This document shows, one piece after another, positions 17,266 through 27,500 of a DNA stretch of 64,000 bases. The notes under the pieces are model-generated. The model searched no databases, was not told where the DNA came from, and was given only the letters and a program-made list of their open reading frames with translations. Position 1 is the first letter of the stretch, and the number at the start of each line of letters is the position of its first letter. Source of the DNA: Schlesneria paludicola DSM 18645 (GTDB lineage Bacteria; Planctomycetota; Planctomycetia; Planctomycetales; Planctomycetaceae); assembly GCF_000255655.1 (NCBI RefSeq), contig NZ_JH636434.1:2353-66352 (forward strand), in the 5' to 3' direction. The translations under genes and the position numbers were made by a program.

Positions 17266-17811
17266 TCGAGTTCGTCTCATGACGAGCCGCGTCTATTCGA
17301 CTCATCTCGCGGACGCGGTTGAGTGTGCCCTGTCGTGTGATTTGTTACGGCATCGATCATTGGGCACCTTCGTAAGGGGTCGCCCTGACCTGGACGACGC
17401 TTCGCCGATAGCGGTCGCGCGCCTGAATTGACAATCGATCAATCGTCATTCACTCGGCTTGTGACACGTTGCGTTCGCATTCCCCTCTGATCGCGGGACT
17501 CACATTCTGCGAGAACAGGCAGTATCACGCACTTTGCATTTCAAACAAGTTCTCGGCCGCCGCGCAATGACGTCAGGATCAATCGTCGAACCGAAATTCG
17601 GCACGGTCCCTTTCGCAAACTAGAGCAATTCCGTCTAATAAAAGACGTTACACCTGAGTCGACTCGCAAATCTCAGATCGATCAGTGTTCGTATCGATCT
17701 GAGACGTTTCTTTGCCTCCTGAAATACGCAACGCATTCGTGTCGTTTTCTATGCCATTCGATTGTCGATTGTTATCGAAGCCAGTCCCACTTATTTCAGC
17801 CCGCTGTCAAA
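17266..17811. other. Gene-free gap after purM
   Basis: 546 bp without a convincing frame. It contains a small hairpin CGTCT-AATAAA-AGACG near 17633-17648, a 10-bp palindrome GAGTCGACTC near 17656, and the 12-bp stem at 17671-17704. Any purM terminator and the promoter of the next gene must be here. Confidence 0.45.
17671..17704 (+). terminator. 12-bp stem hairpin followed by T-rich sequence
   Basis: Perfect inverted repeat TCTCAGATCGAT / ATCGATCTGAGA with a 10-nt loop, then CGTTTCTTT. It lies 406 bp after purM and 107 bp before the next gene, so it may terminate purM read-through or act in the leader of the downstream gene. Confidence 0.5.
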
Positions 17812-19257
17812 GTGAGAAGCCGAGTGACAGAAACACAATTTGTCTATCGAACCGGAATAGCGTCGAAAAACCGACTCGCCTCCGCAGCGCTCGTGTTTCA
17901 AATGCTGATCATTGGTATCACGCTGTCCCTCACCGGTCGCTTCAATGCGACGATGACAGATGATTCGCCGGGCTATCTTGAGTTTCCATTTCACTCATTT
18001 GACGCGGCCCTAAGAGACATTCGGACACCTGGCTACCCTAGCTTTCTGAGATTGGTGACACTGGCAACCGGATCCTACGAGGCCGCACCTACTGCCCAAT
18101 ATTTTGCATTCTGTGGCGCGATCCTGGTTTTCTATTTCGGCCTCTCTCGTAATGTCGCATCTGGGTGGAGCGCCGCCGTCATTGCGGGCTCACTCCTGAC
18201 GACGAATATCCTTTGGCTCTATGTTCAGACGATTACGACGGACACGCTGGCGGCCGCAGCAGGAATCGCGGCGATGGGGTTCATTCTGCAGTCACACGGA
18301 CACGAGGGTCGAACTGGCTGGGCGCTCGCAGGAGTGATCGCGTCCACGACCGCCGCCTGGCTCATCCGTCCCGCCTATCTGTTCCTTGTCCTCGTCGTGC
18401 CAATCGTTCGCACGCTGTTGCACCTTAAGCACGCGCCACGCGAAGAGTTGACGTACGGACGAATTGCACAATATGGCGTGAAATCGTTAACGCTCGCCTG
18501 CGTTCCAGTTTTTTGTTGGTGTCTCTTGCGGTTGTGTCTTGTCCAAAGCTTTGGCGTCGTTTCATTTGGTGGATACAACCTGGTGGGTATCGCAGGCCAA
18601 TTCTTAGGTTCCGAACAGGTCGCACAGCTTCCTGCGGATCTTCAGCCACTCGCCCGGCTGGCCCTCAATTACCGAGATCAATTGCCCGCCAATTCCCTGC
18701 AGATGTTAGACGCTGACAAGCTGAATTACTTGCGCATCGAAAACAACTATGACGTCACGATCTGGCACGTGTTCACTCCTGCCGCGCGTGAACTCTATGG
18801 AAACGATCCAAGTGTGATGAACACGCAACTCCGAAAACTAGCGACAGCCACACTGCAGAGCGAGTCACGCAGCTATGCCGTGTGGCTCGCAAAAGCATTG
18901 CGGCAAGGGGTCTACAAGATCGTGTCTGACTTTGTGTTGAATCCCTTTGGCCTGATGGTCACGGTGATCGCGACAAGTGCGGCGATATTAAGGCTCGCGA
19001 GGACATGGCAAAGGCGCGTCGTTCACACACCAACCACGGTCGCACATGTCACCGAGATTCTCTTTGTGATGACCTTCTTTTATGCGGTCATGAACTTAGT
19101 CGAGACAATTCTCGTGTGCCCTCCTCTGGGCCGGATGACGGATGCCGCCGCCGTCATGCTAATGCCACTCGCCACGGCACTGATGCTACAGCAGTTTGTC
19201 GTGACGCAGGCGTTCGCCAGCAGGCACGATGAGAGCCTTGGGCAGACCAAATTCTGA
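17812..19257 (+). CDS. Polytopic membrane protein, GT-C glycosyltransferase-like
   Basis: 481 residues with about ten hydrophobic segments. The start is uncertain between GTG 17812 and GTG 17824. The first periplasmic loop carries Met-Thr-Asp-Asp-Ser-Pro-Gly-Tyr and soon after Arg-Thr-Pro-Gly-Tyr-Pro, matching the acidic-pair loop and Pro-Gly-Tyr segments seen in ArnT/PMT-like lipid-linked sugar transferases. A large loop at about residues 250-340 separates two membrane bundles. The acceptor and sugar are unknown, and the family call is by topology plus these motifs. It stands alone; the tRNA gene on the other strand ends 255 bp downstream. Confidence 0.6.
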   Translation: MRSRVTETQFVYRTGIASKNRLASAALVFQMLIIGITLSLTGRFNATMTDDSPGYLEFPFHSFDAALRDIRTPGYPSFLRLVTLATGSYEAAPTAQYFAFCGAILVFYFGLSRNVASGWSAAVIAGSLLTTNILWLYVQTITTDTLAAAAGIAAMGFILQSHGHEGRTGWALAGVIASTTAAWLIRPAYLFLVLVVPIVRTLLHLKHAPREELTYGRIAQYGVKSLTLACVPVFCWCLLRLCLVQSFGVVSFGGYNLVGIAGQFLGSEQVAQLPADLQPLARLALNYRDQLPANSLQMLDADKLNYLRIENNYDVTIWHVFTPAARELYGNDPSVMNTQLRKLATATLQSESRSYAVWLAKALRQGVYKIVSDFVLNPFGLMVTVIATSAAILRLARTWQRRVVHTPTTVAHVTEILFVMTFFYAVMNLVETILVCPPLGRMTDAAAVMLMPLATALMLQQFVVTQAFASRHDESLGQTKF

Positions 19258-19446
19258 GCGTGAATGCCGATTTGCAGACGGGGCATGCCCTTCGTTGTCT
19301 GTGGAGATGGAGGCTTCCTCGCAGAATCCGATCCATGCTTGCACGAAATGCCGGCAACGTCTGCTGGAATCGCATCGGCCAATCAGACGCCTGAAGTCGC
19401 GAACCTCATGCCCTGGATCGCTCACTACAGCGAGTTTCAAGCAAAA

Positions 19447-19476
19447 CACCTCTCCATAATGGCTCATGGAGAGGTG
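19447..19476 (-). terminator. Intrinsic terminator of tRNA-Leu
   Basis: Read on the minus strand: perfect 11-bp stem CACCTCTCCAT / ATGGAGAGGTG, 8-nt loop, followed at once by TTTTGC. It lies 36 bp after the tRNA 3' end. A second short hairpin (TGAAAGGT-CTC-ACCTTTCA... on the plus strand, 19488-19506) sits between tRNA and terminator. Confidence 0.75.
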
Positions 19477-19511
19477 CGGCACCCGGTTGAAAGGTCTCAC
19501 CTTTCAGAAAA

Positions 19512-19595
19512 TGCGAGAGGGGGGAGTCGAACCCCCACACCGATTAAGGTACAGGATCCTAAATCCAGCGCGTCTGCCAGTTTCGCCACTCTCGC
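19512..19595 (-). tRNA. trnL: tRNA-Leu (anticodon UAG)
   Basis: An 84-nt class II tRNA. The acceptor stem GCGAGAG pairs with CTCTCGC, followed by discriminator A (complement of base 19512). The D arm has the leucine-type GGCGAAACTGGCAGACGC, and the anticodon loop TTTAGGA reads UAG. A long variable arm and a T arm with GGTTCGACTCCC follow. No 3' CCA is encoded. It decodes CUN leucine codons. A promoter lies just upstream and an intrinsic terminator downstream, so it is an independent unit opposite the truD leader. Confidence 0.93.
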
Positions 19596-19605
19596 GTGGA
19601 CTGGT

Positions 19606-19635
19606 ATTCTAGCAGCGGATGGTCATGATCAGCAA
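19606..19635 (-). promoter_or_regulatory. Sigma-70-like promoter of tRNA-Leu
   Basis: On the minus strand a -35 TTGCTG (19635-19630) and a -10 TAGAAT (19611-19606) are separated by 18 bp. The -10 ends 10 bp before the tRNA 5' base, which leaves a very short leader. Confidence 0.55.
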
Positions 19636-19737
19636 TTGCACCGCAACGAGATTCGCCTCGTTTCGTCGACAGAACAGTCGGCCCAGCTGTTGCGACCGCC
19701 ACATTCTTCCTCTGCCTTGCGTAATTTGGACTTCTTG

Positions 19738-20859
19738 ATGACCTCCGGACAACCAAAACCACTACCGTATTTAACAGCCGATCTCCCGGGAATTGGCGGC
19801 CGGCTGAAAGATCATCCTGCCGATTTTGTCGTTGAAGAAATTCCGGCGTACGAACCATCCGGCGCCGGCGAACATCTGTACCTCTGGATCGAAAAACACG
19901 ACCTGCCCCACGACGTTTTGTTACGACGGCTGTCCAAAACGTTGGAAATCTCGCCAAACGATATCGGAACCGCAGGAATCAAGGATCGCCGCGCCATCAC
20001 GCGGCAATACGTTTCTGTCCCCGCACGCGCAGCGGCGCGCGTCGAATTGCTCGACTCGCCTGAACTGCGCGTGTTGCGAACAGGCCTGCACGGGAACAAA
20101 TTACGCACGGGTCACCAGCGTGGGAATCGCTTCACCATCACAGTACGCGAAGTGAACGAAGATGCCGATCAGCGCGCTGTGGCGATCGCGGATGTCGTTC
20201 GCAAAATCGGGATTCCGAACTATTACGGCGAACAGCGGTTTGGGCGAGAAGGACAGACGTTATCGCTGGGCCTTGATTTGCTTGCCGGGCGCGCCACTCC
20301 CCGCGATATCCCCTTTTCGAAGCGAAAGTTCCTGCTGCGCCTGGCACTCTCTTCAGTCCAGTCGGACCTCTTCAATCAAGCACTCGCAGCACGCCTTAGC
20401 GACGGGCTGCTGCAGACGGTTCTGCTGGGCGACGTCATGGACGTCATCGAGTCGGGTGGAAAGTTCATCGTCGACGATGTCGCTCGCGAGCAGGCCCGGC
20501 TGGATGAAGGACTCTTAGCCGTCACGGGACCGATGTTCGGCGTCAAGATGCTGACGCCGAACGGCGTTCCGGCCGAGCGGGAAGCGATGATCCTTGAGCA
20601 GTCGGGGCTCGGTTCGGCCGACTTCGCAAATTATGCACAACTCATGTCGGGGGCGCGACGTCCGTATCTCATCCGCCCAGGCGATCTGGTTGTCACTCCC
20701 GTCGAACAGGGAATTCAGTTTGAACTGTCGTTGCCAGCAGGCACGTATGCGACAGTCCTGTTGCGGGAATTCCTGAAGACAGACGACGCTGGCGACAATC
20801 CCCAAGGTGCCGGGCGGACCGATGAATCCGTTGACACCCCGAGCGAATCGGACGCGTAA
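19738..20859 (+). CDS. truD: tRNA pseudouridine(13) synthase TruD
   Basis: 373 residues from ATG 19738; the same frame is open back to 19264 but that stretch runs through the tRNA gene and is non-coding. The N-terminus Gly-Gly-Arg-Leu-Lys-Asp-His-Pro-Ala-Asp-Phe-Val-Val-Glu-Glu and the catalytic motif Gly-Ile-Lys-Asp-Arg-Arg-Ala-Ile-Thr (catalytic Asp) are typical of TruD. So are Gly-Asn-Arg-Phe, Asn-Tyr-Tyr-Gly-Glu-Gln-Arg-Phe-Gly and Ala-Leu-Ser-Ser-Val-Gln-Ser. It converts U13 of tRNA-Glu and others to pseudouridine. Being head-to-head with a tRNA gene may be coincidence. Confidence 0.93.
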   Translation: MTSGQPKPLPYLTADLPGIGGRLKDHPADFVVEEIPAYEPSGAGEHLYLWIEKHDLPHDVLLRRLSKTLEISPNDIGTAGIKDRRAITRQYVSVPARAAARVELLDSPELRVLRTGLHGNKLRTGHQRGNRFTITVREVNEDADQRAVAIADVVRKIGIPNYYGEQRFGREGQTLSLGLDLLAGRATPRDIPFSKRKFLLRLALSSVQSDLFNQALAARLSDGLLQTVLLGDVMDVIESGGKFIVDDVAREQARLDEGLLAVTGPMFGVKMLTPNGVPAEREAMILEQSGLGSADFANYAQLMSGARRPYLIRPGDLVVTPVEQGIQFELSLPAGTYATVLLREFLKTDDAGDNPQGAGRTDESVDTPSESDA

Positions 20860-21024
20860 GGCGTGGCAACGGCCGCCAATCACGGACATCTCACGCTCTG
20901 CACAGATGAAATTCCAGTCAGGTCGGAGGCGACCATAAAGGACGTGTCCACTTCATCTTGGCTGGGCAGCAACGTACAATCATGCAGACATCGGAAGGCC
21001 GCGGAACTGCATTGAAGGGTGATC

Positions 21025-23070
21025 ATGCTGCGTGTGATGATAGTGTTCGCCAGTCTTGGATTGCTGGTTTGCTCATGGGCCCTGCCGGTTCGTGGCGAAG
21101 CCATTCCGAAAACGAACGAACGGCTGCTCGACGACATCAAGTTTCTCGCATCGGATGAACTTGAAGGCCGTGGTGTCGGCACGCAGGGAATCAACGTCGC
21201 GGCCGAGTTCATCAAAAGCCATTTCGCGAAATCAGGACTGGCCGTCGACCGCGTCGATGGTGACGCGTTCCAGAAATTCGACATCACAACCGGATCGAAG
21301 CTGGTTGACCCCAAATCTCTTCAGCTGATCGGCCCTGACGGAAAAACAATCGAACTCACGATTGGCTCCGATGTCGAAGTCTGCTCGTTCGGTGGGAGCG
21401 GAAATTTTGAAGGCGATATCGTCTTCTGCGGCTACGGGATTGACGCAACGGATGATCCGCATGCAGAACCTTCGGCCGAAAACAAATCCGACTCCCTGAA
21501 ATACAACGATTTTGCCGGGATTGATGTGGAGGGCAAAGTCGTCATCGTGATGCGACGGAATCCTCGTCAGGCCGATCCAAAAAGCCCTTTGGGCGCCGAA
21601 CATGGTGTCTCGCGTTTTGCCGACCTGAAGTCGAAGATGAACACACTCGCAGCCTACAAAGCCGCGGCCGTCCTGTTCGTGAATGATCCTTATTCCGGAA
21701 GGAAGTCGGCCGAGAGTCGACGTGAGAATCTGGCGAAGCTCAACGAAAAAGTCACCATCGCTGCCGAAGAGTTTCTGGCGATCGAACCCGCTGAAGCCGA
21801 CAAGGTGACCGCCGCTCGGAATAAGCTCGCGGAAGTCGTCAATCAGGCGAAATCGTTGAAACAGTCAGCCGAAACGGCGAATGACGATGCCTTGATGAAA
21901 TTTGGCTATGCTGGAAACGGTGATACGCGTTTTCCACCGACGTTTCATGTTCAGATCAAGACCTGCGATGAGATGCTGGCCGCGGTGCACACCGATTTGG
22001 CCAAGCTCGAATCCGAAATCGATTCCGATATGAAACCACGATCCCTCGTCGTGACAGGATGGAAGGCAAAAGGAGCAGCCACCGTTGAAAAGGTTCGCAG
22101 TGACGTCTTCAACGTCATCGGAGTGATCGACGGCGAAGGCCCCAATGCAGACGAAACGATCGTGATCGGAGCCCACTATGATCATGTCGGCCGTGGCGGC
22201 GCCAATTCGCTCGCGCCCGGCTCAACCGAAATTCACAATGGGGCCGACGACAATGCCTCGGGCGCCACGACGCTGCTCGAACTGGCGCGTCGATTCGGTG
22301 AACACGCCAAGACAAAGAAGCCGGGGCGACGGCTGGTCTTTATCGCTTTTACGGGTGAAGAACTGGGACTGCTCGGATCGGCACGGTATGTCAAATATCC
22401 CGTCTTCCCCTTGGATAAGACGGTCGCCATGTTGAATATGGATATGGTGGGTCGCTTGAAGGAGGATAAGCTGATCGTCTATGGCACGAAGACCAGCTCA
22501 AATTGGGAATCCGAATTGAACCAATTCAACGCCACAACCCAATTCAAACTCATCTTCAAGCCGGAAGGATTTGGTCCCAGCGATCATTCTTCGTTTTACG
22601 CGAAGAAGATTCCCGTGCTGCACTTTTTCACAGGCGAGCATTCCGATTATCACCGTCCGAGCGACGACTGGGACAAAATCAATATCGACGGAATGCGTCG
22701 CGTCGCCGATCTGATGGAGCAAGTGGTTATTGCGACCGCTGAACAGCCCACTCGCCCCGACTATCTGGAAGTCAAAGGCGTAGGTGGCCCCACCCGTAGT
22801 GGCAGCCGCCCCTTTGTCGGAACGATCCCGGAATTCGGCAATGAAGATCCTGGGTATGCGATCAGTGGCGTCTCACCCGGTGGCCCCGCTGAAAAGGCCG
22901 GCCTCATGGGCGGCGACCGGATCATTCAACTGGGGACGCACAAAGTCCAAAACCTGGAAGACTATGACGCCGCATTGCGAAAATTCTCCGCAGGCGATGA
23001 AGTCGACTTCGTCGTCGTACGAGACAAAAAAGAGCTCACGCTCAAAGTCACAATGGCACCTCCCCGCTAG
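21025..23070 (+). CDS. Secreted M28 family zinc aminopeptidase with C-terminal PDZ domain
   Basis: 681 residues from ATG 21025 (GTG 21019 possible), with GAAGGG just upstream. A signal peptide ends near Arg-Gly-Glu-Ala. After an insert that fits a PA domain (Gly-Asp-Ile-Val-Phe-Cys-Gly-Tyr-Gly onward), the M28 peptidase core shows the zinc ligands in Gly-Ala-His-Tyr-Asp-His, Gly-Ala-Asp-Asp-Asn-Ala-Ser-Gly, Phe-Thr-Gly-Glu-Glu-Leu-Gly, Asn-Met-Asp-Met-Val and Ser-Asp-Tyr-His. A PDZ domain fills about residues 580-680 (Gly-Gly-Pro-Ala-Glu-Lys-Ala-Gly-Leu). It should cleave N-terminal residues from peptides outside the cytosol. The next gene starts 106 bp on. Confidence 0.9.
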   Translation: MLRVMIVFASLGLLVCSWALPVRGEAIPKTNERLLDDIKFLASDELEGRGVGTQGINVAAEFIKSHFAKSGLAVDRVDGDAFQKFDITTGSKLVDPKSLQLIGPDGKTIELTIGSDVEVCSFGGSGNFEGDIVFCGYGIDATDDPHAEPSAENKSDSLKYNDFAGIDVEGKVVIVMRRNPRQADPKSPLGAEHGVSRFADLKSKMNTLAAYKAAAVLFVNDPYSGRKSAESRRENLAKLNEKVTIAAEEFLAIEPAEADKVTAARNKLAEVVNQAKSLKQSAETANDDALMKFGYAGNGDTRFPPTFHVQIKTCDEMLAAVHTDLAKLESEIDSDMKPRSLVVTGWKAKGAATVEKVRSDVFNVIGVIDGEGPNADETIVIGAHYDHVGRGGANSLAPGSTEIHNGADDNASGATTLLELARRFGEHAKTKKPGRRLVFIAFTGEELGLLGSARYVKYPVFPLDKTVAMLNMDMVGRLKEDKLIVYGTKTSSNWESELNQFNATTQFKLIFKPEGFGPSDHSSFYAKKIPVLHFFTGEHSDYHRPSDDWDKINIDGMRRVADLMEQVVIATAEQPTRPDYLEVKGVGGPTRSGSRPFVGTIPEFGNEDPGYAISGVSPGGPAEKAGLMGGDRIIQLGTHKVQNLEDYDAALRKFSAGDEVDFVVVRDKKELTLKVTMAPPR

Positions 23071-23176
23071 CCATCGGGGATCATTCTTCGATGTGGCGAC
23101 GGGGAATTTCTCAGTCACTCGACTTCGACGATGTTCCGTCAGCAAGCAACAGTTCGGAACCTGAGAGGGTGAATGG

Positions 23177-24349
23177 ATGATGCGAAGACGAGTTCCATCC
23201 GCTACCGCGCTGCTAGTTGGGCTGCTGTGGCTGACTGGATGCGGAAAAACAAGTTCGGCCCCGGCGGCTCCAGTGGCACTACCGCCGCAGACACCGTCGC
23301 CCGCGCCAGTGAGCCCCCTCGTAACAAGCGCATCGTCCACGCCTCGCTCCACAGAAAAGTCGCCCCCCTCAAAATCGTCGCTCCCACCAAACACCGACCC
23401 AAAGAATCTCTTCCTGGTCAGTGCAGTGGGAGAATCGACCATCGTCGAATCGCTCAACGCCACACTGCCGTCGGACGAATTCACGCTCGCCACTGCCGAT
23501 ACGGCGAAAGACTCGACGCAATTCGTCGTGAATTCGGTCGGAATACCCAGTCAGCCACAGTATTCCGGCAGTGGGAAAGCAGACCCAAAATTCGTCCTCC
23601 CCAAAGGATTCAGTCCCGTAAAGGCATGGGGGTACAGTGACGACGGCCTGCCGATGCGAATCGAATGCAAGAAAACAGAATCGGTCCTGGCATTGGTTCC
23701 TGCGGGCACTGCCATCATTGGTTCCGATGAGGGAGATTCCCAATGCCGCCCCTCGTTCAAAGTGCAGCTCGATACGTATTACATGGAACTCCTTGAAGTG
23801 ACCGTCGAAAGCTACGAACGCTATCGATCGGACCTCCGCGAAAAGAAGAAGCCGGCCCCCGCCGCGGCTGGCAATGCATCCGGCGATCGACGTATGCCCG
23901 CCATGGGCGTCTTGTTCCCCGCCGCGCAGAGTTACGCCCGGTGGGCAGGAATGGAACTGCCCACCGAAGCTGAGTTTGAAAAAGCCGCCCGTGGCCCCAC
24001 CGGACTGCGGGCGCCTTGGGGAAATGGCAAGTCGTTATGGAGCAGTCGAGAGGTGACCACCGTTGGTTCCTACGCGGCCGATTGCAGCGTCTACGGCATT
24101 TTTGATCTCGCCAATAACGCCAAAGAATGGTGCTCCGATCACTACTCGGCAACCGCTCACAAAGACGCGGCCGCCACGGCGAGCGAAAAGGAACTTCATA
24201 ATTGGGCTGGCCCCAAGACGGTCAAAGATATGAACCTGCGAGTCGTCAAAGGGGATGGCCCCGATTGGAGCGCCTGGCATCGAGAGGGACACGACATCAG
24301 CAAGGGTCACCCGGACATCGGCTTTCGTTGCGTCTTGCGGATTAAGTGA
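23177..24349 (+). CDS. Lipoprotein with SUMF1 (formylglycine-generating-enzyme-like) domain
   Basis: 390 residues, preceded by GAGAGGG seven bases upstream. The lipoprotein signal ends in Leu-Thr-Gly-Cys, then a Pro/Ser-rich linker, an unassigned region (about 75-170) and a SUMF1-like domain from about 175 to the end. That domain shows Val-Pro-Ala-Gly-Thr, Leu-Glu-Val-Thr-Val-Glu-Ser-Tyr, Leu-Pro-Thr-Glu-Ala-Glu-Phe-Glu-Lys-Ala-Ala-Arg-Gly, Leu-Ala-Asn-Asn-Ala-Lys-Glu-Trp and Gly-Phe-Arg-Cys-Val-Leu-Arg. In place of the usual Gly-Asn-Val-Trp-Glu-Trp there is Asn-Asn-Ala-Lys-Glu-Trp. I do not see the paired catalytic cysteines of true FGE, so sulfatase activation is doubtful and a binding role is likelier. 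It sits outside the cytosol. Confidence 0.8.
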   Translation: MMRRRVPSATALLVGLLWLTGCGKTSSAPAAPVALPPQTPSPAPVSPLVTSASSTPRSTEKSPPSKSSLPPNTDPKNLFLVSAVGESTIVESLNATLPSDEFTLATADTAKDSTQFVVNSVGIPSQPQYSGSGKADPKFVLPKGFSPVKAWGYSDDGLPMRIECKKTESVLALVPAGTAIIGSDEGDSQCRPSFKVQLDTYYMELLEVTVESYERYRSDLREKKKPAPAAAGNASGDRRMPAMGVLFPAAQSYARWAGMELPTEAEFEKAARGPTGLRAPWGNGKSLWSSREVTTVGSYAADCSVYGIFDLANNAKEWCSDHYSATAHKDAAATASEKELHNWAGPKTVKDMNLRVVKGDGPDWSAWHREGHDISKGHPDIGFRCVLRIK

Positions 24350-24511
24350 CGACGGCAGGCCACAAGACTGATTATGATCGGTTTCTCTGCATCGTGATGA
24401 ACAAGTTCGAAGGGATTTTCCAGGACGAGCACATTCACACATTGCGATGGAACTCAAGACTGAGTCCCGTTCATCGCCGAAGTATCGGCGGAACTTTTCC
24501 GAGACTGCGAC

Positions 24512-27500
24512 ATGGAATTCCGTTGCTGCAATCACACATTCGTGCTCCTACGCCATTTGACGTTGGGGCTCTCGATCATTTGCGTGACGGAACTCGCGCT
24601 TCCAGCGCTCGTGCATTCCCCACGATGCATCGCAGCAGACGATGAATCCAAGCTGCCGCCCGCCGTGGATCGGAAGGTCGAGTTTGCCCGCGACGTGGAA
24701 CCGATTCTTCGAGATCACTGCTTCAAGTGCCATGGGCCCAATAAGCAGCGTGGCGAACTTCGACTCGATTTGAAATCGGCGGCAATGAAAGGCGGCGGCA
24801 GCTTCGCGCCGGCGATTATTCCTGAGCAAAGCGCCGACAGTCCGCTCGTCCAGTTCACGGCGGGGCTTGTCGAGGGCATGGAGATGCCACCCGAAGGCGA
24901 GAAACGGCTGTCATCCAAAGAGATCGGCATACTACGTGCCTGGATCGATCAGGGGGCCAATTGGCCCTCCAATGAAGAAAAGCTGGAAGAATCCAAGCCG
25001 CACTGGTCGTTCACCCCGGTCAAGCGACCGGCCGTTCCCGCAATGCCCGCCGGGAACACCGCGTCGGCACGCGATCCCATCGATCCGTTCATCCTGTCGA
25101 TGCTCTCCGGACAAGAAGTCACAGCCTCCGATGGCTCGTCCACAACGCTCCAGCCGTCCGCAGAAGCCGATCGAACCACACTCATCCGCCGTGCCTCGTT
25201 TGATCTCATCGGATTGCCGCCAACCCCGGATGAGGTTGCGGAGTTTGCCAGTGACACAAGCCCAGATGCGTATGAACGGCTCGTCGACCGCTTGCTCGCG
25301 TCTCCGCATTTTGGCGAACGCTGGGCACGCCATTGGATGGATGTCGTCAAATTTGCCGAGAGCGATGGATTCGAAACAAATCAGCCCCGCCCCAATGCCT
25401 GGCACTATCGAGACTATGTGATCCGAGCATTCAACGAAGACAAGCCATTCGAACGATTCGTCTTCGAACAAATCGCCGGGGATACTGTCGGAGTCGACGA
25501 AGCCACCGGGTTTCTAGTCGCGGGCGCGTGGGACCGTGTGAAAAGTCCCGATCCGGCACTGACGGCTCAACAACGAGCCGACGAGCTGCATGACATGGTC
25601 AGTACCACCGGCACCGCGTTCATTGGCCTGACCATCGGATGCGCCCGCTGTCACAACCACAAGTTCGACCCGATCTCGCAGACCGACTACTACTCGATCA
25701 AGGCCGTCTTTGAAGGTGTGCAGCATGGCGAGCGTCCATTGCGATCGATCGAGTTCGAACGCAATCAGCAGACGGCTCAAAAACTTCGCACCGATCTCAC
25801 AAGCGTCGAGCAAGACCTGACACGGTATGCGCCGGTCGCATTTGTGGCCGCATCGTCGACGCCTCCTTTTGAACAAAATCCCCTCGCAATCATCAGTGTG
25901 CAGCAATCAACGCTTCTGATTGACGACGAGCTCGACAGCGTCGAATTGAACGAACCACCTCGCGTGCACTTCGTGGTCCCTCGAACGGGCATCGAATCGT
26001 ATCAGAACGGAACGCGGCGCGGTCAGAAAGGTGATCCGGGCGACACATCACACTACCCCAATCTCGGACGAAGCTATTCCCACTGGACGACGGCTCCCAA
26101 AACAGACGTCTTCACTTGGAATCCCCGCGTCGATGGCCGCTGGCATCTGTGGCTGTCGTGGGGCTGCGGATGGGACACGCACGCGCCCGATGCCACATAC
26201 GTGCTCGATCGAGACGGTGACCTCGCGACAATCGGCGATCAGCAGGAAATTGTGAAGGTGGATCAGCGACGATTCGCAGATGGCACTTCCGGTGACAAGA
26301 ATCAATCGCTCTGGAGCGGCTTTTTTGATGCGGGAATCCACACATTGGCGCCGACATCGTGCCTGGTGCTCCGCAGTGGTGATTCGAATGCGGTCGTCAC
26401 GGCCGATCTGATCTGCTTACAGCGATCCACGGACGACAGCGACGCGGGACTCGCGCAGCCTCGATTGAGATCGTCCGTGCATCGACAACGAAACGTTGAG
26501 CGATTCTCTCCCATCAAGGCCCGTTTCGTCAGATTCGTCATTGAAGCCACGAATGGTGGTGAGCCCTGTCTCGATGAACTCGAAGTGTTCGAAACGCCCC
26601 AGACGCGGACGTCGCCCGCGCGCAACGTCGCGCTCGACAGTTTCGGAACGCGAGCCACCGCCTCATCCAGCCTGCCTGGATTCGACATCCATCAGGTCAA
26701 ATTCGTGAATGACGGTCGTTATGGAAACTCGGCAAGCTGGATTTCACACGAATCCGGCAGTGGCTGGCTGCTGCTTGAGCTTCCCGAGCCCGTTGAGATC
26801 GATCGTGTTACATGGAGCCGCGACCGGCCCGATGAGGGCCGATTTCAAGATCGCATTCCAACTCGATACCGCATCGAGGCCGGCCTGAACATCGACGCGC
26901 TCCGTGTAGTTGCAACCTCTCAGGATCGAATGGCCTATGACCGCAAGCTCACATCTCTGCCCACCTTGATTGGGTGCAATCCATCCGAGCAACAACTCGC
27001 CCGCGAACTGACGACGCAGCGGGAAGCACTCCGCCAACAATTGAAGCGGCTGGCCGACATCGGCATGGCCTACGCCGGACGCTTTGTCAAACCGGAACCG
27101 ACATATCGACTGCATCGTGGTGATCCGTTGCAGCCGAAAGAACAGACTCCGCCCGCAAGTCTCGCTTCATTTGGCTCCAAGTGGCAAATGCCGGCCGACG
27201 CACTCGAAAGCGCCCGTCGGACATCACTAGCGAAGTGGATTGCCGACCCCAGTCACCCCTTGACGGCGCGCGTCATGGCAAATCGCCTGTGGCACTTTCA
27301 CTTTGGTCAGGGAATTGTGTCGACACCCAGTGATTTTGGCAGGAACGGGGGAACGCCTTCACATCCCGAACTTCTCGATTGGCTCGCGATGGAACTCGTT
27401 TCCGGCGATTCGCCCAAACGCTTGCATCGCATGATCGTCAATTCCGCAACCTACCGGCAATCGAGTCAGCCTCGCGATGACGCCATGAAACTCGATGCCG

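Noticed and set aside
19264-19737. N-terminal extension of the truD frame
   Set aside because: It runs antisense through the tRNA-Leu gene, its promoter and terminator, and lacks TruD similarity; the ATG at 19738 fits the family.
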